Assembly: GCF_001298265.1 (NCBI RefSeq)
Contig: NZ_LGSZ01000095.1
Span: 156,221-220,220 of the forward strand
DNA: 64,000 nucleotides
Direction: 5' to 3'
Origin: Allobosea vaviloviae
GTDB lineage: Bacteria; Pseudomonadota; Alphaproteobacteria; Rhizobiales; Beijerinckiaceae
The notes under the pieces were generated by a model. The model was given only the letters and a program-made list of their open reading frames with translations. It had not been told where the DNA came from and did no database searches. Shown one piece after another: positions 42,893-52,724 of this stretch. A program made the translations under genes and the position numbers. Positions within the stretch are counted from its first letter, which is position 1, and each line of letters opens with the position of its first letter.

Positions 42893-45250
42893 TCAGGCGC
42901 GGGTGCCGGGCGCGAAATCGGCCAGGCTGACGTCCGGCACGCGTGCGCTACGCCCGCTCGCTGGCGGTGCCACGGCGGGCCGGACGACGGCGGGGGCCGG
43001 TTCGGAAGCAAGGCCGGTTTGCGGCAGCGCTTCGGGGGAGCGTATGCCGGGGGGCGGCAAGACGGCCTGCTGGCCTGTCGCGTTGGCCCGGACGTTGCGG
43101 CGGAACAGGAGGAAGAACAGACCGCGCAGGGCCTCGCGGGCCGCCCAGACCAGGGTGCGGGCGGTGCCGACGAGCAGGCCCTGGCGGTTCTGGCGGGACG
43201 CCCGCAAAGCCCGCATGGCCGACAGATCGCCATAAGCGATATCGGCGATGATGCGATAGCGATCGCAGTTGTTGCCGAGGAAGCGCAGGCCGAGCGAGCG
43301 GCGATCGTCGACGCTGGTCGCGGAGGTGATCGCCACCTCTGCCGAGAGGGGCGCGCCCGCCCGGCTGTCGATGCGGATGGTCGCCTGATGGCGACCAGGC
43401 ATCACCAGCTGGCCGAACTGACGGCCATCGCCACCGGCGATCTCGGCTTTCAGGCCACCGACGGATGCGTCCTTCACGATGATCGGCACTTCCTGGTCGC
43501 CGATGAGCAGCGAGCCGCGGCGGCTGACATCGAGCCGCTGAATCTTGCGGCGCTCTCGGCGCTCGGAGACCACGCCCAACGCAAGACCGGCCATGACGGT
43601 GTTGAAGACGTTCCAGGCTCCGATGACGATCAGCAGATCGCGGGCGGCCGGTTCCATCGCGTAGCGATATGCGGTGTAAACGAATGTCGCGAGCAGGAAA
43701 GCGAAGATCGCGTAGAACGGCCAAGCCAGCGGCGACAATTCATCCTCGGCCAGCGAGTTGCCCTTCTGCGTGACGTTGAATTTCGGCGCGCGAGGGTTGG
43801 CGATGACGCTCATGACGGCGCGCAGCAGATAGACGCTCTGGATGTATTCGTAGAGTTCCGAAATCCAGGGCCAGCGCAGGCTCCCATAGAGGTAATGCTG
43901 GATCAGGATGACGGCGACGATATAGGTCAACGTATAGGCGACGAAACTCTGCGGCGACGCGTTGTAGATCTGCAGGTTGAAGAGGATGAAGAACAACGGT
44001 GAGATCATGAAGATCAGCCGCGATAGCGGAAATAGCCAGAACAGGTTGCTGGAGGTGTAGCAGAGGCGCTGCGGGAGGCTCAGACCTTTGTTGAAGAGCG
44101 GGTTCTTCAGCATGAAGATCTGCAGCATGCCGCGGCACCAGCGCGAGCGCTGTCCGATGAAGGACTCGAAGGTCTCCGGCTGCAGACCCGCGATCAGCGG
44201 CTTGTCGACATAAAGGCTTTTCCAGCCGCGCGAATGCAGTTCCAGTGCGGATTCGCAGTCTTCCGTGATGGTGACGCCGGCGAAGCCGCCGACTTCATCC
44301 AGCGCCGCACGCCGCAGCACCGCCGCCGAGCCGCAGAAGAAGGCAGCGTTCCAGCTGTCCAGCCCCTTCTGGATCGCGCCGTAGAACATCTCGTTCTCGG
44401 ACGGCATCGCCTTGAAGGTCTGGAGATTGCGCTCCAGCGGATCAGCATTGATGAAGAAGTGCGGTGTCTGGACCAGGAACAGCTTCGGTTCAGTGGCGAA
44501 GTGCCCGACAGTCTCGCGCAGGAACTCCCGCGCCGGGACATGGTCCGCATCGAAGACGACGACGAGGTCGCCGGCTGAATGCGCGAGGCCGTTGTTCAGA
44601 TTGCCGGCCTTGGCGTGGACGTTGCGCTCACGCGTCAGATAGGTGACGCCGAGTTCGGCACAGAGCTGCTGCAAATCGGCGCGACGGGCTCGCGCCGTCA
44701 GCGAAACCGCATCGTCGAAGGAATAGAACTTCTCGTCGGTGCCACCGTCGTCCAGCAGGAAGACTTTCAGCTTGTGCTGTGGATAGTCGAGGGCCTTGGC
44801 CGCCGCCAGCGTCGTGGCGACGAGGTCGCGCTCTTCGTTGTAGGAGGGAACGAAAACATCGACCGACGGCAGGTCCTCTTCTCTCAACTGTGGCGCGGCC
44901 GGGCGTGTGATGGGCTGGGCATTCACGAACAGGCCGAGGGCGAGCATCGTGATGCAGAACAGGTCGGCCACCAGCAGCAACATGCCGGGGATGAAGTCCG
45001 CGATCTGACTTGGGTCGGGTATTGTCTCCGCAATGCGCCAGTACAGATAGCGAATGACGATGATTGAGCCCAGCGCGAGAAAGATATGACGAAACACGCC
45101 ACCGAGACGAAGCCAAGAAATAACGATCATTAAGCCGATTGAAATGATCGAAAAAAAGAAGTGAAGTTTCGTGCCGATAGGCTGAGTTACGAAAAAAACG
45201 AACGATACAGCAGAAAAAATCCACGTCGTGCGCATAAAAATATCAAACAT
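42893..45250 (-). CDS. bcsA: Cellulose synthase catalytic subunit BcsA with PilZ domain
   Basis: 785 residues from ATG 45250, with GAGG 8 bases upstream; the frame extends 11 codons further but lacks support. Family-2 glycosyltransferase motifs are complete: DD167-168, DAD 234-236, TED 329-331 and QRSRW 367-371. About eight helices flank the catalytic domain. A PilZ domain (about residues 560-670, RRERRKIQR and DASVGG) binds c-di-GMP, so activity needs that messenger. First gene of bcsA-bcsB-bcsZ-TPR. Confidence 0.95.
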   Translation of the reverse strand: MFDIFMRTTWIFSAVSFVFFVTQPIGTKLHFFFSIISIGLMIVISWLRLGGVFRHIFLALGSIIVIRYLYWRIAETIPDPSQIADFIPGMLLLVADLFCITMLALGLFVNAQPITRPAAPQLREEDLPSVDVFVPSYNEERDLVATTLAAAKALDYPQHKLKVFLLDDGGTDEKFYSFDDAVSLTARARRADLQQLCAELGVTYLTRERNVHAKAGNLNNGLAHSAGDLVVVFDADHVPAREFLRETVGHFATEPKLFLVQTPHFFINADPLERNLQTFKAMPSENEMFYGAIQKGLDSWNAAFFCGSAAVLRRAALDEVGGFAGVTITEDCESALELHSRGWKSLYVDKPLIAGLQPETFESFIGQRSRWCRGMLQIFMLKNPLFNKGLSLPQRLCYTSSNLFWLFPLSRLIFMISPLFFILFNLQIYNASPQSFVAYTLTYIVAVILIQHYLYGSLRWPWISELYEYIQSVYLLRAVMSVIANPRAPKFNVTQKGNSLAEDELSPLAWPFYAIFAFLLATFVYTAYRYAMEPAARDLLIVIGAWNVFNTVMAGLALGVVSERRERRKIQRLDVSRRGSLLIGDQEVPIIVKDASVGGLKAEIAGGDGRQFGQLVMPGRHQATIRIDSRAGAPLSAEVAITSATSVDDRRSLGLRFLGNNCDRYRIIADIAYGDLSAMRALRASRQNRQGLLVGTARTLVWAAREALRGLFFLLFRRNVRANATGQQAVLPPPGIRSPEALPQTGLASEPAPAVVRPAVAPPASGRSARVPDVSLADFAPGTRA

Positions 45251-45824
45251 TTCGGCCGCCTCATCTCGATTTGCGGCTCTCAATAATTATAGAATCTTAC
45301 AGTATCTTCTTTTAATTTGACGATATTTTGCTGTCTTGCTGTAACGCTTTGTTAAGCATCAAGCCGTGGAGACTTCACTCAGGGGGCTTCGCTTGATAGA
45401 CAGACACGGAACATTCCGGACCGAACGCCGCAACGCCGCTGGTTTTTGAGCCTGCCCGATGCCCGGGAGAAAGTGGAGGCTGGGCGAAGGGCGTACAACG
45501 AGCTACGACCTCATCGTGCGATCAGGAACAAGACCCCGATATCGCGCGTCAATCGGTCACCGGCTTCCCACGGTGACCGTTGACCCCCTGAAAGCGGCCA
45601 GCAGGGCCGCCCAGCATAGGGGCAGGCTCACCTCGGACCTTCCCCAGCCCGCGCTGTCGCAAAATCGGGAAGCACTTGACAGGGCCCGGTAGGGCCCTCG
45701 TCAGAGTCTGGCTTCACGGCTTGGGCGAGACGGTTGCCGCCCTGAACCGTCCCCTCTTCGCCGCTTTTCTGCCGACAAGGGCTGGCAGGGACGAGCGAAG
45801 ACCGCTCGTCCCTGCCAAACCGCT
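45251..45824 (-). promoter_or_regulatory. bcs promoter region and end of the TRAP operon
   Basis: No gene is visible. On the minus strand a perfect TATAAT (45286-45291) lies 34 bases before the bcsA start in AT-rich sequence (about 45275-45360), but no good -35 precedes it, suggesting an activator. A 9-base inverted repeat CGGTCACCG/CGGTGACCG (45554-45562 and 45571-45579) lies farther upstream. The remainder shows no recognisable structure apart from the hairpin listed separately. Confidence 0.5.
45677..45702 (-). terminator. GC-rich hairpin after the TRAP operon
   Basis: AGGGCCC (45681-45687) and GGGCCCT (45692-45698) pair around a GGTA loop, and TGAC/GTCA extend the stem with one bulge. 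On the minus strand it is followed by a weak T-rich stretch (CCCGATTTTG about 15 bases later). It lies 123 bases after the dctP stop and could terminate the transcript, but it lacks an adjacent U-run. Confidence 0.4.
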
Positions 45825-46868
45825 CTATTGGCCGATCTTGACCTTCAGGAACTCGCCGATCGTGCCGTTCCAGGTTGTGACGCATTCCGCGCCGCAGCGG
45901 CCGGCGAAGGCGGGCAGGATGACCTTGGTCAGAGCGTCCTTGCGCAGCGCTTCGTCTTCCGCCGTCACGGCGACAAGCTTCATCGCCGCCGGGGCACCCT
46001 CGCTGCAGGCCTTGCCGGTATTGCAGTCGAGGCCGGTCTGGGTCTCGGTCTTGGCCTGATCAAAGATCGAGTCCTCGAGCTTGCGTAGGTTGGTGGCAAG
46101 GAAGGCCTGAACCTTCGGATCGAGCGTATTCCACCATTTCAGATTGGCGAGCTGGGCCGAGAGCCCGAAATTGATCGGCATCGGCGAGATGAACTTCGCC
46201 GCCTCATGCCATTTCGAGCGATAGCCCGAGAGCGCGCCCGTGATGGCGCAGTCGATGACGCCGCTCGCCAGCGCCGGCTGAACCTCGGCGAAGGCGAGGT
46301 TGATCGGCGAGCCGCCGATATGGCTGACGAAGGCCTGCTGCGAGGCGCCGGACGCCCGGACCTTGCGGCCCTTCAGGTCCGACACCTTGGTGAAGGCGTC
46401 GCGGCAATAGATCACCTGTGCCTGGTAGGTGCCGAAGCCGAGCAGCTTGAGGCCATGCTTCTCCTCGAGGAACTTGGCGTAGGTCGGGCGGAAGACGTCG
46501 ACGACCTTCTGCAGTTCCTCGACCGAGCCGACGAGGCCGACGAGATCGGTCGCCTCGTTCATCGGGACCTCGCCTGAGTTATAGTTCAGCACGGTTGTCG
46601 CGAACTGAAGGGTGCCAGCCGAGACGAGCCGGAAGATCTCCGGCCCCTTGAAGCCGAGTTCGGTGAAGGGCTTGACCTGCACCTTGATGGCCCCGCCGGA
46701 TTCCTTTGGGACCGTCTCGTTCCAGAACGGCACCTCGCGGTTGGTGTACATCGACAGATTGCCGATGCTGCCGACGGCGTTGAAGCTCGTCGCGGGCAGG
46801 CCCTGGGCGTGGGCGGCGCCGCAGAAGAGGGTGCCGGCAAGGGCGGCGATCGGGACCAGACGTTTCAT
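45825..46868 (-). CDS. dctP: TRAP transporter substrate-binding protein (DctP type)
   Basis: 347 residues from ATG 46868, with GAGGAG upstream. Signal peptide to about residue 22 (MKRLVPIAALAGTLFCGAAHAQ). The DctP fold is shown by a YCRDAFTKVSDLKGRKVRAS segment with the arginine that usually binds a substrate carboxylate, and NLAFAEVQPALASGVIDCA. Two cysteine pairs near the C-terminus (CNTGKAC and CGAEC) may form disulfides. Periplasmic receptor of a TRAP importer for an organic acid. Confidence 0.92.
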   Translation of the reverse strand: MKRLVPIAALAGTLFCGAAHAQGLPATSFNAVGSIGNLSMYTNREVPFWNETVPKESGGAIKVQVKPFTELGFKGPEIFRLVSAGTLQFATTVLNYNSGEVPMNEATDLVGLVGSVEELQKVVDVFRPTYAKFLEEKHGLKLLGFGTYQAQVIYCRDAFTKVSDLKGRKVRASGASQQAFVSHIGGSPINLAFAEVQPALASGVIDCAITGALSGYRSKWHEAAKFISPMPINFGLSAQLANLKWWNTLDPKVQAFLATNLRKLEDSIFDQAKTETQTGLDCNTGKACSEGAPAAMKLVAVTAEDEALRKDALTKVILPAFAGRCGAECVTTWNGTIGEFLKVKIGQ

Positions 46869-46905
46869 CGCAAGCTTCTCCTCTTTCGGTTGGGTCATGA
46901 CGGCT

Positions 46906-48210
46906 TCAGCCGCCGGCTTTCGGGTTCAGGATGGTCGGCAGCCAGAGTGCCAGCTGGGGGAAGGCGATCAGGATCGCGATCATCACCAGCATCGCCAGCA
47001 CGAAGGGCAGCGCGCCGATGCACAGGTCCATGAAATTGCCTTTCCCGCGCACGGCCTGGACGACGTAGAGGTTGAGGCCGACCGGGGGTGTGATCAGCGC
47101 CGCCTCCATCAGGATGACGAAGATGATGCCCCACCAGACCGGGCTGTAGCCGAGCGCCGTGATCACGGGGACGACGACCGGCGTCGTCGCGATCATCATC
47201 GACAGCGTCTCCATGAAGCAGCCGAGGATCAGGTAGAACACCACGATTGCCACGAGCATGCCGAGCGGCGGCCAGCCCAGCGACAGCACGAGATCGGTGA
47301 TTGCCTTCACCAACCCGATCGAGACCATGACGAAGTTGAGGAAGAAGGCGGCGATGACGATCAGCATCACCATGCAGGTCGTCCGCACCGTGCCCTCGAA
47401 GGCATGCAGCAGCACAGGCAGGGTCAGCTGGCGGTTGGCCGCGACGAGGCACAGGGTCGCCATCAGTCCAAGCGCAGCGGCCTCGGTCGGCGTCGCGATG
47501 CCGGCATAGATCGAGCCGACGACGACGAGGAAGAGCCCCAGCGGCGGGATGAGATGGCGCAGCCCCGCGACGCGCTGGCGCCCAAGGTCGCCGGTGTCGA
47601 CCTTGGGGCCGGCCCAGTCCGGCCGGTAGAGCGCCAGGCCGAGCACGATCAGCGAGAACAGCCCGGCCAGCAGGAAGCCAGGGATGAAGCCCGCCGCATA
47701 GAGATCGGCCACCGACGTGTCGGTCAAAACGGCGTAGATGATCATGTTGATCGAGGGCGGGATCAGGATGCCGAGCGTGCCACCGGCCGCGATCGAGCCC
47801 AGGAAGAGCGGCCGGTTGTAGCCGCCCTTGTCCATGTTGGGGATCGCGACCGTGCCGATCGTCGCCGCCGTCGCCACCGACGAGCCAGAGGTGGCCGCGA
47901 AGATCGCGCTCGCGGCGATGTTGGTGTGGATCAGCCGGCCGGGAACGCGCGCGAACCAGGGCGAGAGCGCGCTGAACAGCCGCTCGCTCATGCCTGAGCG
48001 ATGCATCAATTCGCCCATCATGATGAACATCGGGGCGGCGATCAGGATGAAGTCGTTGGAGGAGTTCCAGGCCAGCTCGCCCACGGCCCCGGTCATTGGG
48101 AAGAAGGCGTAGTTGGCCTGCAGCACATAGGCCATCAGGGCGAGCGCCGCCGCAACGGGAATGCTCAACCCCACCAGGGCGACGAGCAGGGACAGCGCGG
48201 TACCGATCAC
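46906..48210 (-). CDS. dctM: TRAP transporter large permease (DctM type)
   Basis: 434 residues with about 12 hydrophobic helices. DctM motifs include APMFIMMGELMHRSGMSERLF, SGSSVATAATIGTVAIPNM and TPVVVPVITALGYSPVWWG. It is the sodium-coupled transport subunit. Its start overlaps the dctQ stop by 4 bases. The binding-protein gene follows 37 bases later. Confidence 0.95.
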   Translation of the reverse strand: MIGTALSLLVALVGLSIPVAAALALMAYVLQANYAFFPMTGAVGELAWNSSNDFILIAAPMFIMMGELMHRSGMSERLFSALSPWFARVPGRLIHTNIAASAIFAATSGSSVATAATIGTVAIPNMDKGGYNRPLFLGSIAAGGTLGILIPPSINMIIYAVLTDTSVADLYAAGFIPGFLLAGLFSLIVLGLALYRPDWAGPKVDTGDLGRQRVAGLRHLIPPLGLFLVVVGSIYAGIATPTEAAALGLMATLCLVAANRQLTLPVLLHAFEGTVRTTCMVMLIVIAAFFLNFVMVSIGLVKAITDLVLSLGWPPLGMLVAIVVFYLILGCFMETLSMMIATTPVVVPVITALGYSPVWWGIIFVILMEAALITPPVGLNLYVVQAVRGKGNFMDLCIGALPFVLAMLVMIAILIAFPQLALWLPTILNPKAGG

Positions 48211-48821
48211 GAGCGGGCCTCCACGCCGGCGGCCGGGTTCTCGACACCGGATTGCTCGATTTCCTCGGTCACCCGCAGCGAGCCGATCAGGGCTTCGAAG
48301 CCGGCCCGATCATGCGCCATTAGCCGGGCGATCGCCTGGATCGGGATCAGAACCGCCATGCAGGCGAACCAGACCAGGCCGACGCACCAGACCCCCTGCG
48401 GCAGCACCATCGGGACCTGTAGTTGCGACACCGACTTGGCGTTCAAGGCCCAGGATTGTGCCAGCGTCCCCCAGGCGAACCAGGCCAGCGCCACGGCGAT
48501 CAGCGCCAGCGACAGCGAGGCGACGATGTCGCAGACGATCCGGACCTTGCCGGGCAGCACGTCGAGCAGGATGTCGACCCGGATATTGGCCTTGGAGGTG
48601 ACGGTGAAGGCCAACCCCAGCCCGATGCAGGCCGCCAGCGCATAGCCCGAGATCTCGAAGCTCTCGACCATGCCGCGCTTGAACAGGTAGCGCGTGATCA
48701 CGTCGATGGTGATGAGCAGGCTGCAGCCGAAGAGCACGATCGCACCGGCGGCCCAGGCCAGGATGCGCGAGATGCGCTGCGGCAGCGGCTCGTCGGGAAG
48801 AAGGCGGGAGAAGTCACTCAT
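48207..48821 (-). CDS. dctQ: TRAP transporter small permease (DctQ type)
   Basis: 204 residues from ATG 48821. Four predicted helices with the DctQ patterns (VLFGCSLLITIDVITRYLF; SKANIRVDILLDVLP). No strong ribosome binding site is seen, so the start is approximate, but a longer frame would add a non-hydrophobic tail. It pairs with DctM and follows the hyuAB genes on the same strand after a gap of about 160 bases. Confidence 0.88.
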   Translation of the reverse strand: MSDFSRLLPDEPLPQRISRILAWAAGAIVLFGCSLLITIDVITRYLFKRGMVESFEISGYALAACIGLGLAFTVTSKANIRVDILLDVLPGKVRIVCDIVASLSLALIAVALAWFAWGTLAQSWALNAKSVSQLQVPMVLPQGVWCVGLVWFACMAVLIPIQAIARLMAHDRAGFEALIGSLRVTEEIEQSGVENPAAGVEARS

Positions 48822-48984
48822 GCCGGCTTTGGGGCGCGAGCCCGGGCAAGCCGCCCTGGGCGATGCGAGCGCGTGGTCGGTTTCATCAAGGCCGGTCTCC
48901 AGGCGCCCGCTGCGCCTCGTCTTCGCATGTGACCATGCGTCGGGGGCGTCATGCAATAGTCCCGCCAGCGCGATGCCGCGCCGG

Positions 48985-50640
48985 TCATGTGACGTATCCA
49001 TCGGCCCTGTCGGCGGCGGTCGCCGCGGGGTCGCGCTCGCCGGGGTCGCCATGGCCGCCGCCGCCGGGCGTCTCCGTGCGGACGATGTCGCCGGCCTTCA
49101 GCATGCAGCCGATGGTCTTGGCCGCCAGTTCCGTGACCTGTCCGTCGCGGATCAGGCTGAGGCGGCCGCCGCGCCCCGGTTCGCCGCCGGCCAGCCCGTA
49201 AGGCTGCGAGGCGAAGGCGTCGAAGGAGGCGTTGAGCAGGCCGTGCTCGGCGATGAAGCGCCATTCGCGCACCAGCCCCAACCCGCCGCGCATCCGACCC
49301 GCGCCGCCCGAACCGGGCAGGAAGCCGTAATGCGTGAAGCGCAGCGGGAAGATCGCCTCGATCATCTCGATGGGCGTGTTCTGGCCGTTGTGGAATCCGG
49401 CCGAGAGGCCCGAGGGGCCGTCCGCCTCCGGATGGCCGCCCCAGCCGCCGATCTCGGCGTCGAAATAAACCTGCCGGCGGCCATCCGCATGGCGGATATT
49501 GACCGCGTGGTTGAAGGTCACGCCGTAATAGGAGGCGGGGATGCGCTCGGGAACCGCCTCCGCGAAGGCCTTCAGCACCGCGGTCGCGATCCGGTGGCCG
49601 GTCAGCATGCGCATCGAGACCGGCGCAGGAAACTGGGCGCTGACGAGCAGCCCGTCCGGTGCGCTGACGGTGATCGGCCGGTAGCAGCCGGAATTGGCGG
49701 TCGCTTCGATGCCGGACGCCGCGATCACGGCGTAATAAACCGCCGAGCGGGTCGTCGCCATCGTCGCATTGATCGGCCCGCGCGCCTGGGGCGAGGAGCC
49801 GGCGAAGTCGACGGTCAGCGCATCGCCTGCGATCGTCAGCGTCACCGCGATGCGCTTTTGCCCGGTGTCCATGCCATCACCGTCGACGAAATCCTCCGCC
49901 TGGTAGACGCCGTCGGGCAGCGCGGTCAGCGCCGCGCGCATCGCCGTCTCGGAATGGTCGAGCAGGGCCTCGCCGACATCGCGCAGCGTCTCGACGCCAT
50001 AGCGCGCCGCGAGCTGCCGCATCGCCCGCGCCCCGACCTCGAGCGCCGCGATCTGGCTGAGGAAATCGCCGCGGAAGGTCTCGGGCTCGCGAACATTCTG
50101 CAGGATGGTGGCGAAGAGATCGTCCTGCATCTCGCCTTCGCGGACGATCTTCACCGGCGGCAGCCGCAGGCCCTCCTGGAAGATCTCGACCGCATGAGCG
50201 TTGTAGCCGCCCGCTGCGCCGCCGCCGACATCGACATGGTGGATCAGGACGCAGGTGATGGCGATGCGCGCGCCCTCGACGAAGATCGGCTTGAAGGCGA
50301 GGAAATCCGGCAGATGCTGGCCGCCGCAATAGGGATCGTTGGTGACGACGACATCGCCCTCGCGCCAGCGCTCCAGCGGCAGATGCCGGGCGATGATCTC
50401 CTGCAGGCAGAGCTCCATCGAATTGAGATGGACCGGCATGCGCGCCGCCTGGGCGATGTTGCGGCCCTCGCCGTCGAACACCGCCGTCGAATAGTCGAGC
50501 AGCTCGCGCACCGTGGTCGAGCGGCTGGTGCGCCAGACCGTGATCGACATCTCCTCGGCGGCCGAGACCAGCGCATGCGAGACGATTTCGAGGAGGACGG
50601 GATCGACCTTGCTCGTGCTCCCAATTCCCGCTTCGCTCAT
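48985..50640 (-). CDS. hyuB: Hydantoinase B/oxoprolinase-family protein
   Basis: 551 residues, typical HyuB length. Conserved features are NDPYCGGQHLPDF, HHVDVGG, a GHRIATAVLKAF segment and the glycine-rich end TPGGGGHGDP. HyuB pairs with HyuA in ATP-dependent opening of hydantoin, 5-oxoproline or related rings, and in acetone-carboxylase-like enzymes. Its start overlaps the hyuA stop by 4 bases. Confidence 0.92.
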   Translation of the reverse strand: MSEAGIGSTSKVDPVLLEIVSHALVSAAEEMSITVWRTSRSTTVRELLDYSTAVFDGEGRNIAQAARMPVHLNSMELCLQEIIARHLPLERWREGDVVVTNDPYCGGQHLPDFLAFKPIFVEGARIAITCVLIHHVDVGGGAAGGYNAHAVEIFQEGLRLPPVKIVREGEMQDDLFATILQNVREPETFRGDFLSQIAALEVGARAMRQLAARYGVETLRDVGEALLDHSETAMRAALTALPDGVYQAEDFVDGDGMDTGQKRIAVTLTIAGDALTVDFAGSSPQARGPINATMATTRSAVYYAVIAASGIEATANSGCYRPITVSAPDGLLVSAQFPAPVSMRMLTGHRIATAVLKAFAEAVPERIPASYYGVTFNHAVNIRHADGRRQVYFDAEIGGWGGHPEADGPSGLSAGFHNGQNTPIEMIEAIFPLRFTHYGFLPGSGGAGRMRGGLGLVREWRFIAEHGLLNASFDAFASQPYGLAGGEPGRGGRLSLIRDGQVTELAAKTIGCMLKAGDIVRTETPGGGGHGDPGERDPAATAADRADGYVT

Positions 50641-52724
50641 GCTCCCAACTCCCGCTTCGCGATGAGATCGCCGGAATCAGCCACGTCGAGCGACCAGCCC
50701 GCGGGGATCAGCAGCGTCGTGTAGTCCTGCTCGATGATGGCCGGACCATCGACCCGGGTTCCCGCAGCGAGGCTGTCCTGCTGGTGGACCGGCGCCGAGA
50801 TCCAGCCGCAGTTGAGGTGGACGTCGCGATGGCGCGGTGCGGCTGACGATACCGGCACCGGAGCAATGTTGGCCGCCATGCCATCGAGCATCCCGATGGC
50901 AGCCAGCCTCAAGGTGACGAGCTCGACCGTCTCGGAGGGGTCGTCGAAGGAAAAGCGCTGGCGATGGAGCTCGTGGAAGCGCTGGCAGAGCGCCTCCAGC
51001 TGCGCATCGTCGTCGGGGGCAGCGGCAAGCGGGACGAGAAGCTCGAAGGCCTGGCCGCGATAGCGCAGGTCGGCAGCCAGATCGAGACGGCAGTTGCCGC
51101 TGGTAAGTCCGTCAGCGGCGAGGAGAGCCTCTCCCTCGCGCAACAGTTCCGCAGCGAGATCGCGCAGGGCAGCGCCGGCGCCGGGCTTCAGCAGCAGCAC
51201 CTTCGTCCGCGCCAGGTCGTGCACGACGTCGGACTGCAGGATGCCATGCGCGGAGAAGGTCGACGGATCCTTCGGAAAGATCACGGTCGTCATGCCGAGT
51301 TCCTCGGCGACTTCGACGGCATGAAGGCCGCCTGCACCCCCAAACGACATCAGCGCGAAATCGCGTGGATCCAGTCCTCGCTCGAACAGCGAGAGCTTGA
51401 TCGCACCGGCGAGCTTGGCGACGAGGACGGCGAGGATGCCCGACGCGGCTCGATCGCGTTCGAGTCCGAGCGGTTCGGCGATGCAGCGGTCGAGCGCTGC
51501 CCGCGCACCGTCGAGATCGAGAGCAAAGGTCCCCCCGAGAAAGGTGACCGGATCGAGCCGGCCCAGGATCAGGTTGACGTCGGTGACGGTTGGTTCGGTG
51601 CCGCCGCGGCCGTAGCAGACGGGTCCCGGCTTGGCACCGGCGCTGCGTGGCCCAACCTGCAGGCGGCCCGAGGCGTCGAGCGAGGCGATCGAGCCGCCGC
51701 CTGCGCCAATCGTGCGCATGTCGACCATCGGAACGCGCATCGCCAGCCCATCGACGTCACCCTGCGTGACGACAGTGCGTGACCCATCGCGGATCACCGC
51801 CACATCGTAGCTCGTGCCCCCCATGTCGACGCCGACGACGTTGGCGAAGCCGAGTTGGCGAGCGACGCCCTCCGCTGCCAGCACGCCGCCCGAAGGGCCC
51901 GACAGCAGTAATTTGACGGGCGCTTCGCCAGCCGCCCGCGGCGTGGTCGCGCCGCCATTCGACTGTACGAGATAAAGCGGCGCGCTGAGGCCTTCCGATG
52001 CGATGCGTTTCAGCAGCGAATCGACGTAGCGTCGAACGACCGGGATCAGCAGGGCGTTGAGCACGGTGGTGGAGGTGCGCTCGAACTCCCGGATCTCTGG
52101 CGAGACCTCGTGCGAACACGACACGGCGACATCCGGCAGGCGCTGGCGCAACCGGTCCCGTATGGCGATTTCATGAGCGGGGTTGGCGAAGCCGTTCAGC
52201 AGGGCGACCGCGCAGACGCTGGCGCCGGAGGCCGCGACCCTGTCGATCGCATCTTCGACGCTGTTGGCATCGAGCGGCGTCAGCACCTCGCCGACCGGCC
52301 CGACCCGCTCGACGACGCCGAAACGCCGGCGCCGGGGGACGAGAACGGCGCGCGCCTCCGGCTTCAGGCGATAGATCTCGGTGCGGGCATGCCGGCCGAT
52401 TTCAAGGACATCCTCGAATCCCGCCGTGGTGATGAGCGCGCCGTCCGGAAGGTTTCGGGTCAGGACTGCGTTGGTCGCGATCGTTGTGCCGTGCATCAAG
52501 AAACTGATGTCCGACAGCGCAAAGCCGAAGCGGGATGCCGCTCCCTTGATGGCGTTCATCAACCCCAGGGACGGGTCGTCGGGTGTGGTTGCCGTCTTGA
52601 AGCTGTGGGTCTCGCCGCTGGCTTCGTCGAGAAGCTCCAGATCTGTGAAAGTCCCGCCGATATCTACGGCAATTCGGATCCGTCTCGGTAGCATGCGTGA
52701 ATGGATCCCAGCGGTCATGAGCAC
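50637..52724 (-). CDS. hyuA: Hydantoinase A/oxoprolinase-family protein
   Basis: 695 residues. The ASKHA-type ATPase signature DIGGTFTDLEL is at about residues 21-31, HGTTIATNAVL near 78-88, the second phosphate loop GVDMGGTSYDVAV near 295-307, and GAGGGSIA further on. It activates the substrate by phosphorylation; HyuB completes ring opening. First gene of a hyuA-hyuB-dctQ-dctM-dctP unit, so the TRAP importer probably supplies the cyclic substrate. A palindromic site lies 56 bases upstream. Confidence 0.92.
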   Translation of the reverse strand: MLMTAGIHSRMLPRRIRIAVDIGGTFTDLELLDEASGETHSFKTATTPDDPSLGLMNAIKGAASRFGFALSDISFLMHGTTIATNAVLTRNLPDGALITTAGFEDVLEIGRHARTEIYRLKPEARAVLVPRRRRFGVVERVGPVGEVLTPLDANSVEDAIDRVAASGASVCAVALLNGFANPAHEIAIRDRLRQRLPDVAVSCSHEVSPEIREFERTSTTVLNALLIPVVRRYVDSLLKRIASEGLSAPLYLVQSNGGATTPRAAGEAPVKLLLSGPSGGVLAAEGVARQLGFANVVGVDMGGTSYDVAVIRDGSRTVVTQGDVDGLAMRVPMVDMRTIGAGGGSIASLDASGRLQVGPRSAGAKPGPVCYGRGGTEPTVTDVNLILGRLDPVTFLGGTFALDLDGARAALDRCIAEPLGLERDRAASGILAVLVAKLAGAIKLSLFERGLDPRDFALMSFGGAGGLHAVEVAEELGMTTVIFPKDPSTFSAHGILQSDVVHDLARTKVLLLKPGAGAALRDLAAELLREGEALLAADGLTSGNCRLDLAADLRYRGQAFELLVPLAAAPDDDAQLEALCQRFHELHRQRFSFDDPSETVELVTLRLAAIGMLDGMAANIAPVPVSSAAPRHRDVHLNCGWISAPVHQQDSLAAGTRVDGPAIIEQDYTTLLIPAGWSLDVADSGDLIAKRELGA

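Noticed and set aside
45361..45660. Short frames upstream of bcsA
   Set aside because: They have no ribosome binding sites or motifs; the region is better read as regulatory and intergenic.
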